From: Candidatus Zymogenaceae bacterium
GTDB taxonomy: Bacteria; Desulfobacterota; Zymogenia; Zymogenales; Zymogenaceae
DNA: 64,000 nt
Reading direction: 5' to 3'
Assembly (NCBI GenBank): GCA_016933535.1
Contig: JAFGAS010000052.1
Span: 88,757 to 152,756 of the forward strand
Shown: positions 48,304 to 58,914 of the stretch, piece after piece
Position numbering within the stretch: position 1 is the stretch's first letter
How the letters are laid out: each line of letters begins with the position of its first letter
Program-made: the position numbers and the translations under genes
Notes under the pieces: generated by a model
Database searches by the model: none
Told to the model about the DNA's origin: nothing
Seen by the model: the letters and a program-made list of their open reading frames with translations, nothing else

Positions 48304-49098
48304 CTACGGTATAACCTTGAAGAAACAGTTGCCCTCGATCCCCGAGTCGGGAACGTTGGGAAGCTTTACCTCCAGTTCATAGTCGTCGGCAGCAACAAAT
48401 CCGCCGGAGTCGTTACGCATATCCCACGACCAGGAGGCCGACCTGCCCGGTAGCAACGGGTTGGGAACGCCGGTGGGCCTGGAGTTGTGGGTCGATCGGG
48501 CCTGAGGTCCCGATGAGGTGTGACGGTAGATAATCCATGAGAAATTCCCGGTGTCAAGCCCCACGTCTCCGGTGTTCTTGATGGTAAAGGTCACGGTGCC
48601 GCCCACGTGGTACTGCGCCCTGTTGGAGGTGACGCGGATATCCTTTGCCGCGCTCCAGCCCGACGTCAGCGTGAATGAGCTCGTTACTTTATCGTCCTGA
48701 TAGCTGTGCCGGGGCATGATCACCCAGACCTTGATCCGGTATTCACCGGCAGGCTGGATCGTACCCTCGTTGTCCTTACCGTTCCAGGTCCAGGTGGCGA
48801 TGTCGCCCACGGGCAGGTCATCAGAGACGGTAGAGGGCTTGGCCGCCTCGGTGAATACCTCGCGCCAACCGCCGTTGCTCTTAACCTGGACCATCCAGCG
48901 CATCGACCTGAGCGAAAGCGAATTGGTGCCGGTGTTTGTGAGCTGAATGGTAACGGTGGTGCCTGCCGCGTAGGAACTCTTGTCTCTTGCCACGGAAAAG
49001 TCGTAAGCGGCAAGGGCGGGAAGGGCGAAGGCGAGAATCGTGAAGCATGAGATGATAATAACAAAAGGCCTTAAAAAACGTCCCGTTGCTTTTCCCAT
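48304..49098 (-). CDS. Exported protein with two BsuPI-like (Ig-fold) domains
   Basis: Repeated GTTVTIQLTNTGTNSLSL...ATWTWNGKDNEG and GGTVTFTIKNTGDVGLD...SASWSWDMRNDSG. Confidence 0.7.
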   Translation of the reverse strand: MGKATGRFLRPFVIIISCFTILAFALPALAAYDFSVARDKSSYAAGTTVTIQLTNTGTNSLSLRSMRWMVQVKSNGGWREVFTEAAKPSTVSDDLPVGDIATWTWNGKDNEGTIQPAGEYRIKVWVIMPRHSYQDDKVTSSFTLTSGWSAAKDIRVTSNRAQYHVGGTVTFTIKNTGDVGLDTGNFSWIIYRHTSSGPQARSTHNSRPTGVPNPLLPGRSASWSWDMRNDSGGFVAADDYELEVKLPNVPDSGIEGNCFFKVIP

Positions 49099-49605
49099 AA
49101 ATCCCTCCAAAAAAAAGTTATGCTCAAAGGATCGTTTCCGGGTAGGCGTATTACGGCCCATTGTATCCGGAAGCATCACAATATATGAATTGTCCACCCC
49201 GATTGCCCGGGTTGCGGGCAGGGAGTTGTATCACGCCGGTTAGTGTTTCGTTCGGCAGGAGATCGTCCCGAATCCGACAGGAAATCGGCAGGGTGGTGAG
49301 GCCGAAGACGACGCCGTGCGGATGATATTTTGCCGTTTGTTTCATACAACACCGATATAAATAGTCACAAGCACAAGTAGTCTAACTTAGAATATCACAA
49401 CAATCAATTAATAACAAGGGCATGCCATTTTCCCCGGCGAGGCCATGATGTGGTTAAAAGTGGAATCGGAACCGGTGAGGAACCTGATCGTGGGGGCTTC
49501 TCCCATCGCGTCTCATTTGCCACCGATAAATTCATTGCTTGAAATAGGCCACAAAAAAAGTATATGATAAAGGAAAGCTTTTCATTGTTACGGGTGTCAC
49601 AAAAT

Positions 49606-50442
49606 ATGACAAAAAACGACAAAATTCCTCCTGACATCATTGATTTTCACGTCCATCTCTTCCCCGATCGGCTCTTCGATGCAATATGGAAATATTTTTC
49701 CCGGGATTACGGGTGGGACGTGCTCCACCGGTTCTACTGGCGCCAATGCATCGATTACCTGCGAAACCATAACGTGGGGCCGATCGTCTTTTCCACCTAC
49801 GCCCATAAGAAGGGCGTGGCCCGGATGCTCAACGACTGGAGCATGAAGGTGCTCGAGTCGGACCCGGATCTCTACTATTTTGCGGCCTATCACCCCGACG
49901 ACGAGGACGGACCCGCGCTGGCCCGGGAGGTCCTCTCTCACCCGCGAGTGCTGGGGTTCAAGCTGCAGCTTCTGGTACAGCGATTCTACCCCCACGACGA
50001 ACGGCTCTTCCCGCTCTATGACCTGGTGATGGAACAGGCGAAGCGGATACTACTACATGTCGGAAACGGGCCGGCGGGAAACGAGTTCGTGGGGCTTGCC
50101 AATTTCGAAAAGCTGATGCGCCGTTACCGGGAGCTTTCGGTCAACGTCGCCCACATGGGGGGGTTCGAGTTCGGCGGGTTCTTCGGACTGCTGCCCGAGT
50201 GCCCGAACCTGATGTTTGACACCGCGTTCGCCTTCCTGAAGGGCCTGGGGCATGTCTGCGACGTGCCGCCGGAAGACCTGGAGCGGCACCGCGACCGAAT
50301 CGTCTACGGGTCGGATTTTCCCAATATCATCTTTCCCCGGGAAGAGGAAATCGATTACCTGCTTGATCTGGGCCTGTCGGACGAGTTTTATCGAAAGGTT
50401 TTTTGGGAGAACGGGATGCGGATTATCGGGGAGCAGAGATGA
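49606..50442 (+). CDS. Amidohydrolase family (TIM-barrel metal-dependent hydrolase)
   Basis: IIDFHVHLFPDRLFD ... VNVAHMGGFEFGG ... RIVYGSDFPNIIFP. Confidence 0.88.
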   Translation: MTKNDKIPPDIIDFHVHLFPDRLFDAIWKYFSRDYGWDVLHRFYWRQCIDYLRNHNVGPIVFSTYAHKKGVARMLNDWSMKVLESDPDLYYFAAYHPDDEDGPALAREVLSHPRVLGFKLQLLVQRFYPHDERLFPLYDLVMEQAKRILLHVGNGPAGNEFVGLANFEKLMRRYRELSVNVAHMGGFEFGGFFGLLPECPNLMFDTAFAFLKGLGHVCDVPPEDLERHRDRIVYGSDFPNIIFPREEEIDYLLDLGLSDEFYRKVFWENGMRIIGEQR

Positions 50443-50469
50443 TCATCCGGGAGGCAGGGTCGATTGGTG

Positions 50470-51483
50470 CTATCCCTTGATTTGTTCTTCCTTCACGTGC
50501 GTCATCTCCGCAAAGCTCATCTTATCCAGCCAGATGAAGAGCAGACCTCCGGCGATGGCCGGGATGAAGTTGAGCGCGTGCATAACGATCCCGATCCCGG
50601 CGGCCTCGCTGGCCGGAAGCGCATAGAAGACCAGGGCGTAGCGGGCGGCGGCGTGAAACGTCCCGATGTACCCGGGAGGGGCCGGCAGAGACACCGCAAA
50701 CGCGATGAGCACCGTTACGAAGACCGCCGCCATGAACGGCAGCGAAATATCGAAGGAAAAAAGGATCACCCAGTAGAAGGCGGCGATCACCAGCCACAGC
50801 AGGACCGAAAAAAAGACGATCCCCACGAGCTTCCTGCCGTGATAGAGGATATTGAGGCCGTCGGCAAATGAGGTTATCATCGATTCGATGCGCAGCCGGA
50901 ACCGCTCGGGAAGCGGGCGGGAAAAGAACCTGACGATGACCATCGCCCGGTCCCGATTTTTTTCCAGCAGCACCAAAAACGAGATAAAGACGGCCATTGC
51001 GACCAGCGATGCGATTCCGGCCGCCCGAAGCCCCGTCATAAAATTCCCGTAGGCTTCCGGAAACGTTACGAAGAATAAGACGACCACGAGCATCCCCAGA
51101 ACCGTCAGAATATCAAAGACGCGCTCGATGACCACGGTAGCCAGGACGGCGCTCGTCCTGACCTTTTCCATCTTGCCCAGAGAGTAGGCCCGCACGAGTT
51201 CACCGAGGCGGACCGGAAACATATTGTTTGCCCCGAACCCGATGGCAACGGCGGAAAAAAGGTTGCGGTACCTGGTGTCTTTAATGGGCGCCATGAGGAG
51301 TTTCCACCGGAACATCCTGGCCACGTACGTCAGGTAATAGAGGACGAGAGCGACGATGATCAGCGGCCACCTGATGCGGGAAAAGACGAGCGCCATTTGC
51401 ACAAAATCGACCTTGTGCAGCGCCAGATAGAGGAACACCACCCCGACCAGCAGGCCGAGGTAGAACTTATAGTCGAGCCTCAT
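50470..51483 (-). CDS. Flippase-like / lysylphosphatidylglycerol synthase TM-region family protein
   Basis: FRWKLLMAPIKDTRYRNLFSAVAIGFGANNMFPVRLGELVRAY; PPGYIGTFHAAARYALVFY. Confidence 0.88.
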   Translation of the reverse strand: MRLDYKFYLGLLVGVVFLYLALHKVDFVQMALVFSRIRWPLIIVALVLYYLTYVARMFRWKLLMAPIKDTRYRNLFSAVAIGFGANNMFPVRLGELVRAYSLGKMEKVRTSAVLATVVIERVFDILTVLGMLVVVLFFVTFPEAYGNFMTGLRAAGIASLVAMAVFISFLVLLEKNRDRAMVIVRFFSRPLPERFRLRIESMITSFADGLNILYHGRKLVGIVFFSVLLWLVIAAFYWVILFSFDISLPFMAAVFVTVLIAFAVSLPAPPGYIGTFHAAARYALVFYALPASEAAGIGIVMHALNFIPAIAGGLLFIWLDKMSFAEMTHVKEEQIKG

Positions 51484-52405
51484 AGCTTTTGATTATCCTT
51501 TCGGCGAGCGTTATGTCGTCCCGGATCTGCCTGACCAGCTCATCGGGTCCCGAGAACTTGACCACATGACGAATCCGATCGATAAAACCAACTTCGATCA
51601 CCTTGTCGTAGATATCTTCGTCGAAATCCAGGATATGGACCTCAATCGTAAAATTCCGCGCGCCGAAGGTCAGGTTGCTGCCGAGGTTTGCCACACCCCA
51701 ATAGCGCCGTCCGTCGATGACCACCCAGGTGACATAGACGCCGCCCAGCGGCATGAGCCTTCCCTTGTAGTCGATATTTGCGGTGGGATACCCAAGCTGG
51801 CGGCCCCTTCCGACTCCCCGGACTACCTGGCCGCTGATGGAAAAGTCGCGGCCCAGCAACACCGACGCGTCCTTTATGCGCCCCATCTGGATGAGGTTCC
51901 TGACCATCGTGCTGGAAACCAGCATGCCTTGTACGACAACGGCGCTCTTTTCCTCGACCCCGAAATCGTACTGCTCCCCCAATCTCGTCAGCAGGTCGAT
52001 GGTTCCCGTTTTCCCCTTGCCAAAGGTGAAATCGTGGCCCACGAAGATATAGGCCATCTTGAGGCTGTCCAGCAGGACACCGCGCACGAATGTCTCGGCG
52101 TCCTGATCGTAGAATTCCCGGTTCTTCCCGGCCACGAAGACCGCCTCGATCCCGTGCGATTCGATGAGCTTGAGCCTTTTTTCAAACGTCGTGATAAGCG
52201 GGGGCTCACCGTGCCGGAAAAAGTGCTGGGGGTGGGGGTTAAACGTGAGCACGGCCGGTATCGCCGAAAGCTCCCGGGCCTTGGCGATGACCGAGGAGAA
52301 TATCGCCTGGTGCCCGAGGTGGACGCCGTCGAAGTTGCCGGCGGTCAGGACCGTCTTGAGATATGGGGAGCGGTAGTTCGGCTCCCATGAAACGATTTTC
52401 ATCAA
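51467..52405 (-). CDS. ribF: Bifunctional riboflavin kinase/FAD synthetase
   Basis: TAGNFDGVHLGHQAIF; VGHDFTFGKGKTG; GRGRQLGYPTANI; GVYVTWVVIDGRRYWGVANLG. Confidence 0.95.
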   Translation of the reverse strand: MMKIVSWEPNYRSPYLKTVLTAGNFDGVHLGHQAIFSSVIAKARELSAIPAVLTFNPHPQHFFRHGEPPLITTFEKRLKLIESHGIEAVFVAGKNREFYDQDAETFVRGVLLDSLKMAYIFVGHDFTFGKGKTGTIDLLTRLGEQYDFGVEEKSAVVVQGMLVSSTMVRNLIQMGRIKDASVLLGRDFSISGQVVRGVGRGRQLGYPTANIDYKGRLMPLGGVYVTWVVIDGRRYWGVANLGSNLTFGARNFTIEVHILDFDEDIYDKVIEVGFIDRIRHVVKFSGPDELVRQIRDDITLAERIIKSYEARL

Positions 52406-52646
52406 TTTTGTCTTGACATTGCAAAAGGAACAATATAATTTAAAACGTGCTCGGATTCAAGCAAAAAAGCTCCGGGCGCATGGGATGGGTGGGAGCGCCG
52501 AACATCCCGGGGAGGGGCGGGGGTCGAAAATGGAAGGCAAAGGGAAGGTATTTTCGGGAAGGGCGCAAACGGGACATCTCATTTTGACGTATCTTGAGAA
52601 GGAGTCATAGGGCACCGCCCGGATACATAAGAAAGAAACGAATCGT

Positions 52647-52733
52647 GCCGAAGTGGCGGAACTGGTAGACGCGCTAGGTTCAGGGTCTAGTGGGCGTTGG
52701 CCTGTGCGGGTTCGACTCCCGCCTTCGGCACCA
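52647..52733 (+). tRNA. tRNA-Leu (CAG), CCA encoded
   Basis: gccgaag...cttcggcACCA acceptor; anticodon loop ttCAGgg; long variable arm; T-loop gggttcgactccc. Confidence 0.95.
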
Positions 52734-52743
52734 CTTACGATAA

Positions 52744-52778
52744 AAAAGGGGAGATAACGTTTTCGTTATCTCCCCTTT
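52744..52778. terminator. Bidirectional Rho-independent terminator after tRNA-Leu
   Basis: aaaggggagataacg-tttt-cgttatctccccttt. Confidence 0.85.
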
Positions 52779-52781
52779 ACC

Positions 52782-53552
52782 TTATACCGCGGTGAAGAAA
52801 TCGGAAACGGCCCCCCAGCACTCGTCGGGTTTCTCGACCATCGGCAGGTGGCCGCACCCCGCAAACCCCCGGTTATCCATACCGCTTTTTTCCAGAAAAT
52901 CCCGCGAACGTTTCGAGGCGGTCTTCTCGCCCCACAGGTAGAGAGTCCTGCAGGCCAGGTCCCGGTACGCTTGCCCGGCGCTCTGCTCGCCCGTGGCCGA
53001 TACGCACTCCCGGGCCCACGTGAGCAGCGCTTCGGGATGCGCGGCTGAGAGGTCCGAAACCCATCTGAGGAGGATTTCGTCTTCGGAAGCCGCGGGAAGA
53101 AAAAGATCGATAAGGTGCCGTTTGAACGCCTCGGCGTCCGTGAAGCCGGCCGAGAGCCCCGTAACGAACGTGTCGTCTTTGGTGAGGTTTCCCTCGATGT
53201 TCGCGTATGCCCGCACGCGCGGCCCGAGGCGTGCGGCCGCCCCGGTCGCGATGATACCCCCCAGGGAATGGGCTACAAGAAAAACCGGGAGGTTCCCGGA
53301 AAACTTTTCAATCAGCTCCACGAGAATCTGCGTGGCCGCCGCGATTGTCTTGGACTCCGGCCGAAAGGGGCTTGCCCCGTAACCCGGAAAATCCGGGGCA
53401 AACAGGGAAAAACGGCCGGCGAGCACCGACGAGAAGGATTCCGTAAATATGCCGCCCGACTCTCCAAACCCGTGGACAAGCCAAACCGCGCCGAGAGCGC
53501 CGCTCTTTTGGCTGTGTCTGATCAAGATGTTATCGGTGGTCATGATATCCAT
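52782..53552 (-). CDS. Alpha/beta hydrolase
   Basis: WLVHGFGESGG; VAHSLGG nucleophile elbow; FAGCGHLPMVEKPDE. Confidence 0.88.
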   Translation of the reverse strand: MDIMTTDNILIRHSQKSGALGAVWLVHGFGESGGIFTESFSSVLAGRFSLFAPDFPGYGASPFRPESKTIAAATQILVELIEKFSGNLPVFLVAHSLGGIIATGAAARLGPRVRAYANIEGNLTKDDTFVTGLSAGFTDAEAFKRHLIDLFLPAASEDEILLRWVSDLSAAHPEALLTWARECVSATGEQSAGQAYRDLACRTLYLWGEKTASKRSRDFLEKSGMDNRGFAGCGHLPMVEKPDECWGAVSDFFTAV

Positions 53553-53753
53553 AACGGTTCCTCGGGACGACCGTTGCCGGCCGTTGGTTCTGGTGCTGCC
53601 GGGGCGCGGCGAAGTCCTCTAAATATCAAATATCTTTTTTGTTGTCAACGTTCCCGACGTTCCGATTTAGGTCCGAAAAATATGATTTATCTGTTTGAGC
53701 CGCACCCGTCGTGTGGTATCATCGGATTTCTATAACTCAGGGATTCAATACAC

Positions 53754-54668
53754 ATGGAACGGATTACCGACTGCCTCATCCTCATCGGGACCTGGGACAT
53801 CCCCGCATACCTGGTTGTCGGGAAGGACCGCGTGGTCATGGTCGACGCCGGGGCGGTCTCCACGGCCCCGGCGATGTATGACGACATCGTGCAGGCGATC
53901 GATGCTATGGGCGGCAAAGGCTTTCCCGATCTCGTTGTCTTTACCCATTCGCATTTCGACCACGTGGGCGGCGCGCCCTACCTGAAGCGGCATATCCCGT
54001 CGATCCGATTCGGGGGACACGAGTATCTCTTTTACACCATGGGGCGCCAGGGGGCGCGAAAGCTCATCGAGGGGCTCAACAGGAGGACGTCCGATCCTGC
54101 GCTGATTCGCGATAAGCTGACGGACGCCGACTTTGACTATTCGCTGATAACCGGAGACGTCGTTCTGACCGACGGCGAGCTTATGGATCTGGGCGGTGGC
54201 GTATCGGTCACGGCCGTGGCCACGCCCGGCCACACTAAGGACAGCATGTGCTACCTCGTCGAGCCGGGGGGGATCATGCTGACCGGCGAGGCGCTGGGGA
54301 TCGTGCCCGGCGACGAGCTCTACGTGGGGCCGGAGTTCCTCACGAGCTACGAGGACTACGTTGCGTCGATTAAAAAGGTCAAAGCCCTCAAACCCAACCG
54401 CATCCTCACCGGCCACCACTCGTTTGCGTTTTCCGACCGCGTGGACGAGCTGATCGCGGCATCCCTCAGGGACGCGGCGGCGCTCAGGGATAAGATCGAG
54501 CGATATCTTGGGGAAGAAGCGATGGACGAGGCGCGGGTGATCGAGCGCGTCAAAGCCGAGGAATACCTCACGGCCCGGCAGGGCAGGCAGCCCGAGGAGG
54601 CCTACCTCTTGAACCTCAAGGCCCAGGTGCAGATGGTCAAAAACGGGATGGACAAAGGGGAGGGGTGA
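53754..54668 (+). CDS. MBL-fold metallo-hydrolase
   Basis: VFTHSHFDHVGGAPYL; TPGHTKDSMCY; TGHHSFAF. Confidence 0.92.
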   Translation: MERITDCLILIGTWDIPAYLVVGKDRVVMVDAGAVSTAPAMYDDIVQAIDAMGGKGFPDLVVFTHSHFDHVGGAPYLKRHIPSIRFGGHEYLFYTMGRQGARKLIEGLNRRTSDPALIRDKLTDADFDYSLITGDVVLTDGELMDLGGGVSVTAVATPGHTKDSMCYLVEPGGIMLTGEALGIVPGDELYVGPEFLTSYEDYVASIKKVKALKPNRILTGHHSFAFSDRVDELIAASLRDAAALRDKIERYLGEEAMDEARVIERVKAEEYLTARQGRQPEEAYLLNLKAQVQMVKNGMDKGEG

Positions 54669-54708
54669 GCCGGGAGACGGTGTCAACGATCTCTCCACAC
54701 CTGCGCTA

Positions 54709-55644
54709 TTACCATTCCGAATGCCTGTTTTTATAGAGGATCAGCGAGCCCTTTTTCGCGGAGACGTAATCGGCAACACCGCCGCATTTCACCTTAAAAA
54801 TAAAATAGATGTCCTTGGGATCGCCGTTTGAATCCGTGGTGCCTTCCAGCACTTCGAAATTGCCCTGGCCCTTGGAAATTATAACGTCCGCTTCATTAAA
54901 TGCCTTCTTAAAGCCTTCGGAGGCATAGGCGAGGTCCGCTCCCGGGACGTCACTGCCCGTGTCGATAATCCTTAGCCGTGAGAGCGCCTTTTGCGACAGT
55001 TTACCAAGGATATGCTTTTGGGCGTCGTCGATGATCGCGTCGTTTATCGTCGGCGCGCCTCTTACGCACAGCGTTATGCCGGCCCCCTTCAGGTGCGTGA
55101 GCATCCATTCGATCAGCAGCCGGTCCAGTACGATTTCCCCGGCATTATCCGCGATAAACAGGATAGTCCGTGCCTTATGGATATGGTCCTTAAGGAGCTC
55201 ATAGTCGTCTATTTCAAAGGCCCTCTTGTTTCTCCCCGCCTTGATCAGCCTGATAAAATCATCCCTGATTTCTTCGGGTGTATAGGTGTTGTCTGGAATC
55301 CCAAAATCAATGCTGTTGCCCAGGGCCGACGCAATGATCGATGCCTTTAGTCTATCGGCGGAAAAAAGGATCCTTCTCTTTATGAATGGATAGACCTTCT
55401 CCATCTCCGCGTTGCTTCGCTGCCTGATCGAAAGAAAGGGATCTCCTTTTCCGGTTTTTGCTTTTACAATATCGGCCAGTCTCTTAGCAAGCACGGGAGC
55501 AGTCATTGTATCGGGTACGCCGGCCAGCTCGGACAGGATATCTTTCTGTAACTCAAGCCATGTTGTATCGTCGACCCCGAAAAAGCCTATCAACTTGTTT
55601 GCCTGTTTATGGACGCATTCAATACAGCCGCGTTGAAATCTCAT
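54709..55644 (-). CDS. DUF89/ARMT1-like damage-control phosphatase family protein
   Basis: CIECVHKQANKL; ILFIADNAGEIVLDRLLIEWM; ISKGQGNFEVLEG. Confidence 0.88.
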   Translation of the reverse strand: MRFQRGCIECVHKQANKLIGFFGVDDTTWLELQKDILSELAGVPDTMTAPVLAKRLADIVKAKTGKGDPFLSIRQRSNAEMEKVYPFIKRRILFSADRLKASIIASALGNSIDFGIPDNTYTPEEIRDDFIRLIKAGRNKRAFEIDDYELLKDHIHKARTILFIADNAGEIVLDRLLIEWMLTHLKGAGITLCVRGAPTINDAIIDDAQKHILGKLSQKALSRLRIIDTGSDVPGADLAYASEGFKKAFNEADVIISKGQGNFEVLEGTTDSNGDPKDIYFIFKVKCGGVADYVSAKKGSLILYKNRHSEW

Positions 55645-55973
55645 TTCCTGCTCTTGCTCCGATTTGTATTAAGCATTTGATTTGCCGTATCAGGCAGGAA
55701 CGTACCCGTCCGGACCCAACCGCAGGTAAACCGCAAAATCCGAAGGGATCCTTCGGTTCGTCTTATTTTGCCATTATAGCTATTTTTGCCATAAACCGAA
55801 AGCTCAATCTTTCGTCCTGCGAAACTTTCGGTTCATGGCGAGGAGGAGATATCCAGTCACACCTCTGTGCCTCGGGTTATGGTTTTCGTTGGGTTTTGAT
55901 TTCCTCGATCGCTTTGGGATTGCGCCATACCTTGTATCCGTTTCACGCGCGTACGTGCGTAGTAGACAAGCTC

Positions 55974-56621
55974 TTATCTCTTTGAGGTCTTCTTTGCAGA
56001 CTTCTTCTTAGATTCGGCTGGTCGTCGACTTTTCTTTTCGACTAGCTTTCCCTCGATGGCACTCATTCGTTCGGTTAGACTTGATACAGCGGCCTCAAGC
56101 TTTTTTATCTCACTATCTATATTCCCGATTGCGGCTAATAAAGACTGATTCATTATTGAAGAATTTTTAGAAGACGAGAATTCCGTATCGCGAACCGGTC
56201 CCTCAATGAAGTGCCCGCTCTTATCCACTCGACGAATCTCTATATTCTGAGAATCGTGGCGATGATGTCGGTAAGTATTACCGCGAATTTCCCTCCATAG
56301 CATAAGAACCGAAAATTCCAGACTTATTATGGATGCGTAATCCGCAAGAATACTTATTATCTCCAATCCCGTTTCGTGTTCGACGACAATGATCTTTGTC
56401 CTGTCATTTCCAACAAGATGAGCTTTTCCCTGGAAGTCGCCGGCTATGGGCGAATGGGTGATCCCCGCCTCTCGATCAAGCTCGTGGAGGAGTTCTTTGT
56501 ACTCATGATAGGCCCCCACATTCTCGCGTACCTTCAGCGATATAATCCGCTCCACGGGTACTCCGAGACACCTAGACGCAGCGTAGAACTTATCCCGAAA
56601 GGCCTTCTCTTTGTAATCCAT
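55974..56621 (-). CDS. Hypothetical protein with C-terminal coiled coil and Lys-rich tail
   Basis: ORF with NIDSEIKKLEAAVSSLTERMSAIEGKLVEKKSRRPAESKKKSAKKTSKR; no recognised family. Confidence 0.55.
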   Translation of the reverse strand: MDYKEKAFRDKFYAASRCLGVPVERIISLKVRENVGAYHEYKELLHELDREAGITHSPIAGDFQGKAHLVGNDRTKIIVVEHETGLEIISILADYASIISLEFSVLMLWREIRGNTYRHHRHDSQNIEIRRVDKSGHFIEGPVRDTEFSSSKNSSIMNQSLLAAIGNIDSEIKKLEAAVSSLTERMSAIEGKLVEKKSRRPAESKKKSAKKTSKR

Positions 56622-56920
56622 CTGACTTACCTCCATTAACCGTCCTGATGTCTCAGTAAGTTTATAGATTTATGTTTTATGATTAGATCCCGAAACCTTT
56701 CCGAGTATGGCTTCTGAATGTTAATATACACATAACTATTCAGAATGCAATTAAAATCATTTACGGACCGAGTCGTGATTGTTGATATATTTGGCAAAGT
56801 TTTAGGCGGCATTCGATCGTGCATTTCGGGAGGGTGAAGGAGACGGCAGGAAGTATGTACTTGATGACGCGTCTGAGATTGCCGCGGTCGCTGACGCTCC
56901 CTCGCAATGACGAGAAGCCA

Positions 56921-57354
56921 CCCCAAAAGGCCAGCCTTTTGGGGGCCCCGACAGGAAGAGACGGCCCCCACATGTGGCACCCATCCAGCGTGAAACGGGA
57001 ATGGACACGACGAGTCGTGTCCCTACGGTTTTAAAACGGTTCGTGGAATGGAAAAACGGACGGATTATTACCGGGTACGGCGGGCAATCCGTAGGGGCAT
57101 GACTTGTCATGCCCGTTAATCACCCCACGAAGCAGGCTTCGTGGGGGGCGATGAGGAAGGGAAGGGAAAACGCAATGACGGTATTTGGGGGTAGGGGGGG
57201 ACGGACACGACAAGTCGCGTCCGTCCGACAGAAATAAAAGACGGGCACCACATGTGGTGCCCCTACAATCGGAAAACCGCTCGTATGTGGAAAAGAAAAA
57301 CGGGTTTTCAACCAGTACGATGAATAACCCGTAGGGGCATGATATATCGTGCCC
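56921..57354. repeat. Cluster of seven short palindromes (REP-like)
   Basis: Palindromes at 56921-56944, 57003-57022, 57095-57114, 57123-57146, 57201-57224, 57243-57262, 57335-57354. Confidence 0.8.
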
Positions 57355-57368
57355 ATTGAATCGTTTTT

Positions 57369-58901
57369 CTACTGCACCTCTAACTGTCTCTTGAGCTCTT
57401 TCTTCAATATCTTGCCCTGGGTGTTGCGGGGGAAATCCTCAACGAAGAAGACCTTGCGCGGCATCTTGAAATCGGCGATCTTGCCGGAAAGCCTTTCGAT
57501 GAGCTGTTGCTCGGTGAGGGTGTTGGGCTGCTTGAGGGAGACGAACGCGGCCACCACCTCGCCCCGGCGGGCATCGGCAAGCCCCACTGCCGCCGACTCC
57601 TTGACCTCGATGATGGATTGAATCGCTTTTTCCACCTCCGCCGGGTAGATATTAATTCCGTTGCAGATGATAAGCTCCTTCTTTCTGCCTTCGAGGAACA
57701 GGAACCCGTCGGCGTCTTTTCGGGCCATGTCCCCGGTGTGAAACCAGCCGCCGCGCATGGCCGTCTCGGTCTCCGCGGGCTTTTCCCAGTAGCCCGAAAA
57801 GACCGTCGGGCCCTTGATGATGATCTCGCCGGTCTGGTCGTCCCCGGCGTCGTTGTGGTCTTCGTCGACGACCCTGAGCATCACGTGGAAGTTCTCCTTT
57901 CCCACGGAGCCGGCCTTGGTGATCGAGTCGGTAAGGGACAGCGCCGAGATCTGCAGCGCCTCGGTCATGCCGTATCCCTGGGCAAACCGGACGCCCTTTT
58001 CTTCCTGGTAGCGCCTGATCACCGGCACGGGCATGGGCGCGGCGCCCGAAAAGAAATAGTGGACGTGTGAAAAATCAGCCGCGTCCCACTCGGCGGCGTC
58101 GGCCATCATCTGGTACATCACCGGGACGGTGAACATGTAGTTGATCCGCTCCCGCATGATGAGCTTGATGATCTCAGACGCGTTGAAAAACCGCTTGAGG
58201 ACGAGCGACCCCCCCGCGTAGATCACGGGGGTCGTGGACGCGCCGAGCGGCCCGACGTGGTAGAGCGGCGCCGTGACCAGCGACCGGAACCCCTTGTCCA
58301 GCGAGAAGTTGATGAGGTTGTGAACCGAGTCGAAGATGATGTTGGCGTGGGTGAGGACGGCGCCCTTTGGGTCGCCGGTGGTGCCGGAGGTATACATGAT
58401 CAACAGGGGATCGTCGGCGGTCACGTCGGTGTCCGGAGACGGTTCGTGGTCGGGGAAGGTCTCGACAAACGGAGTGATGTCGGGGTCTTCGGGAAGGTTC
58501 GGGCCGCTGTGCCGAAACCAGTCCGAGACCGTATCGGTCTGAGCCTTGAGGTCGGTGATCTTTTCGGCAAAATCGGCCGTATAGATGAGCACCTTCGGGC
58601 GTGAGTCGTTGATTATATAGGCGATCTCGGGGGCCGCCAGGCGGTAATTGATGGGGACGAGGATCGCCCCGATCTTGGCGCATGCAAAGAACACCTCGAG
58701 AAACTCCGAGGAATTGAGCATGACGACCGAAACCCGGTCCCCCTTTTTTACGCCTGTCGAGATAAGTGCGTGGGCCATGCGGTTGGTCCGCCGATTGAAT
58801 TGCCGATTATCAAACGACCTCATCCCGCCGTCCACGTCTTTTAAAAAAGGCAGGTTGGGATCGGTCGCGGCCCGCTGGGAAATCCACTGTCCGACGTTCA
58901 T
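57369..58901 (-). CDS. AMP-dependent acyl-CoA synthetase (paralog 1)
   Basis: MYTSGTTGDPKGAVLTH; GWFHTGDMARKDADGFLFLEGRKKELI; RNTQGKILKKELK. Confidence 0.92.
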   Translation of the reverse strand: MNVGQWISQRAATDPNLPFLKDVDGGMRSFDNRQFNRRTNRMAHALISTGVKKGDRVSVVMLNSSEFLEVFFACAKIGAILVPINYRLAAPEIAYIINDSRPKVLIYTADFAEKITDLKAQTDTVSDWFRHSGPNLPEDPDITPFVETFPDHEPSPDTDVTADDPLLIMYTSGTTGDPKGAVLTHANIIFDSVHNLINFSLDKGFRSLVTAPLYHVGPLGASTTPVIYAGGSLVLKRFFNASEIIKLIMRERINYMFTVPVMYQMMADAAEWDAADFSHVHYFFSGAAPMPVPVIRRYQEEKGVRFAQGYGMTEALQISALSLTDSITKAGSVGKENFHVMLRVVDEDHNDAGDDQTGEIIIKGPTVFSGYWEKPAETETAMRGGWFHTGDMARKDADGFLFLEGRKKELIICNGINIYPAEVEKAIQSIIEVKESAAVGLADARRGEVVAAFVSLKQPNTLTEQQLIERLSGKIADFKMPRKVFFVEDFPRNTQGKILKKELKRQLEVQ

Positions 58902-58914
58902 CTTCCGGTATCCT

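Noticed and set aside
56921-57354. CRISPR array
   Set aside because: The palindromes differ in sequence from each other, spacing is irregular (about 9-80 bp) and no cas genes are present.
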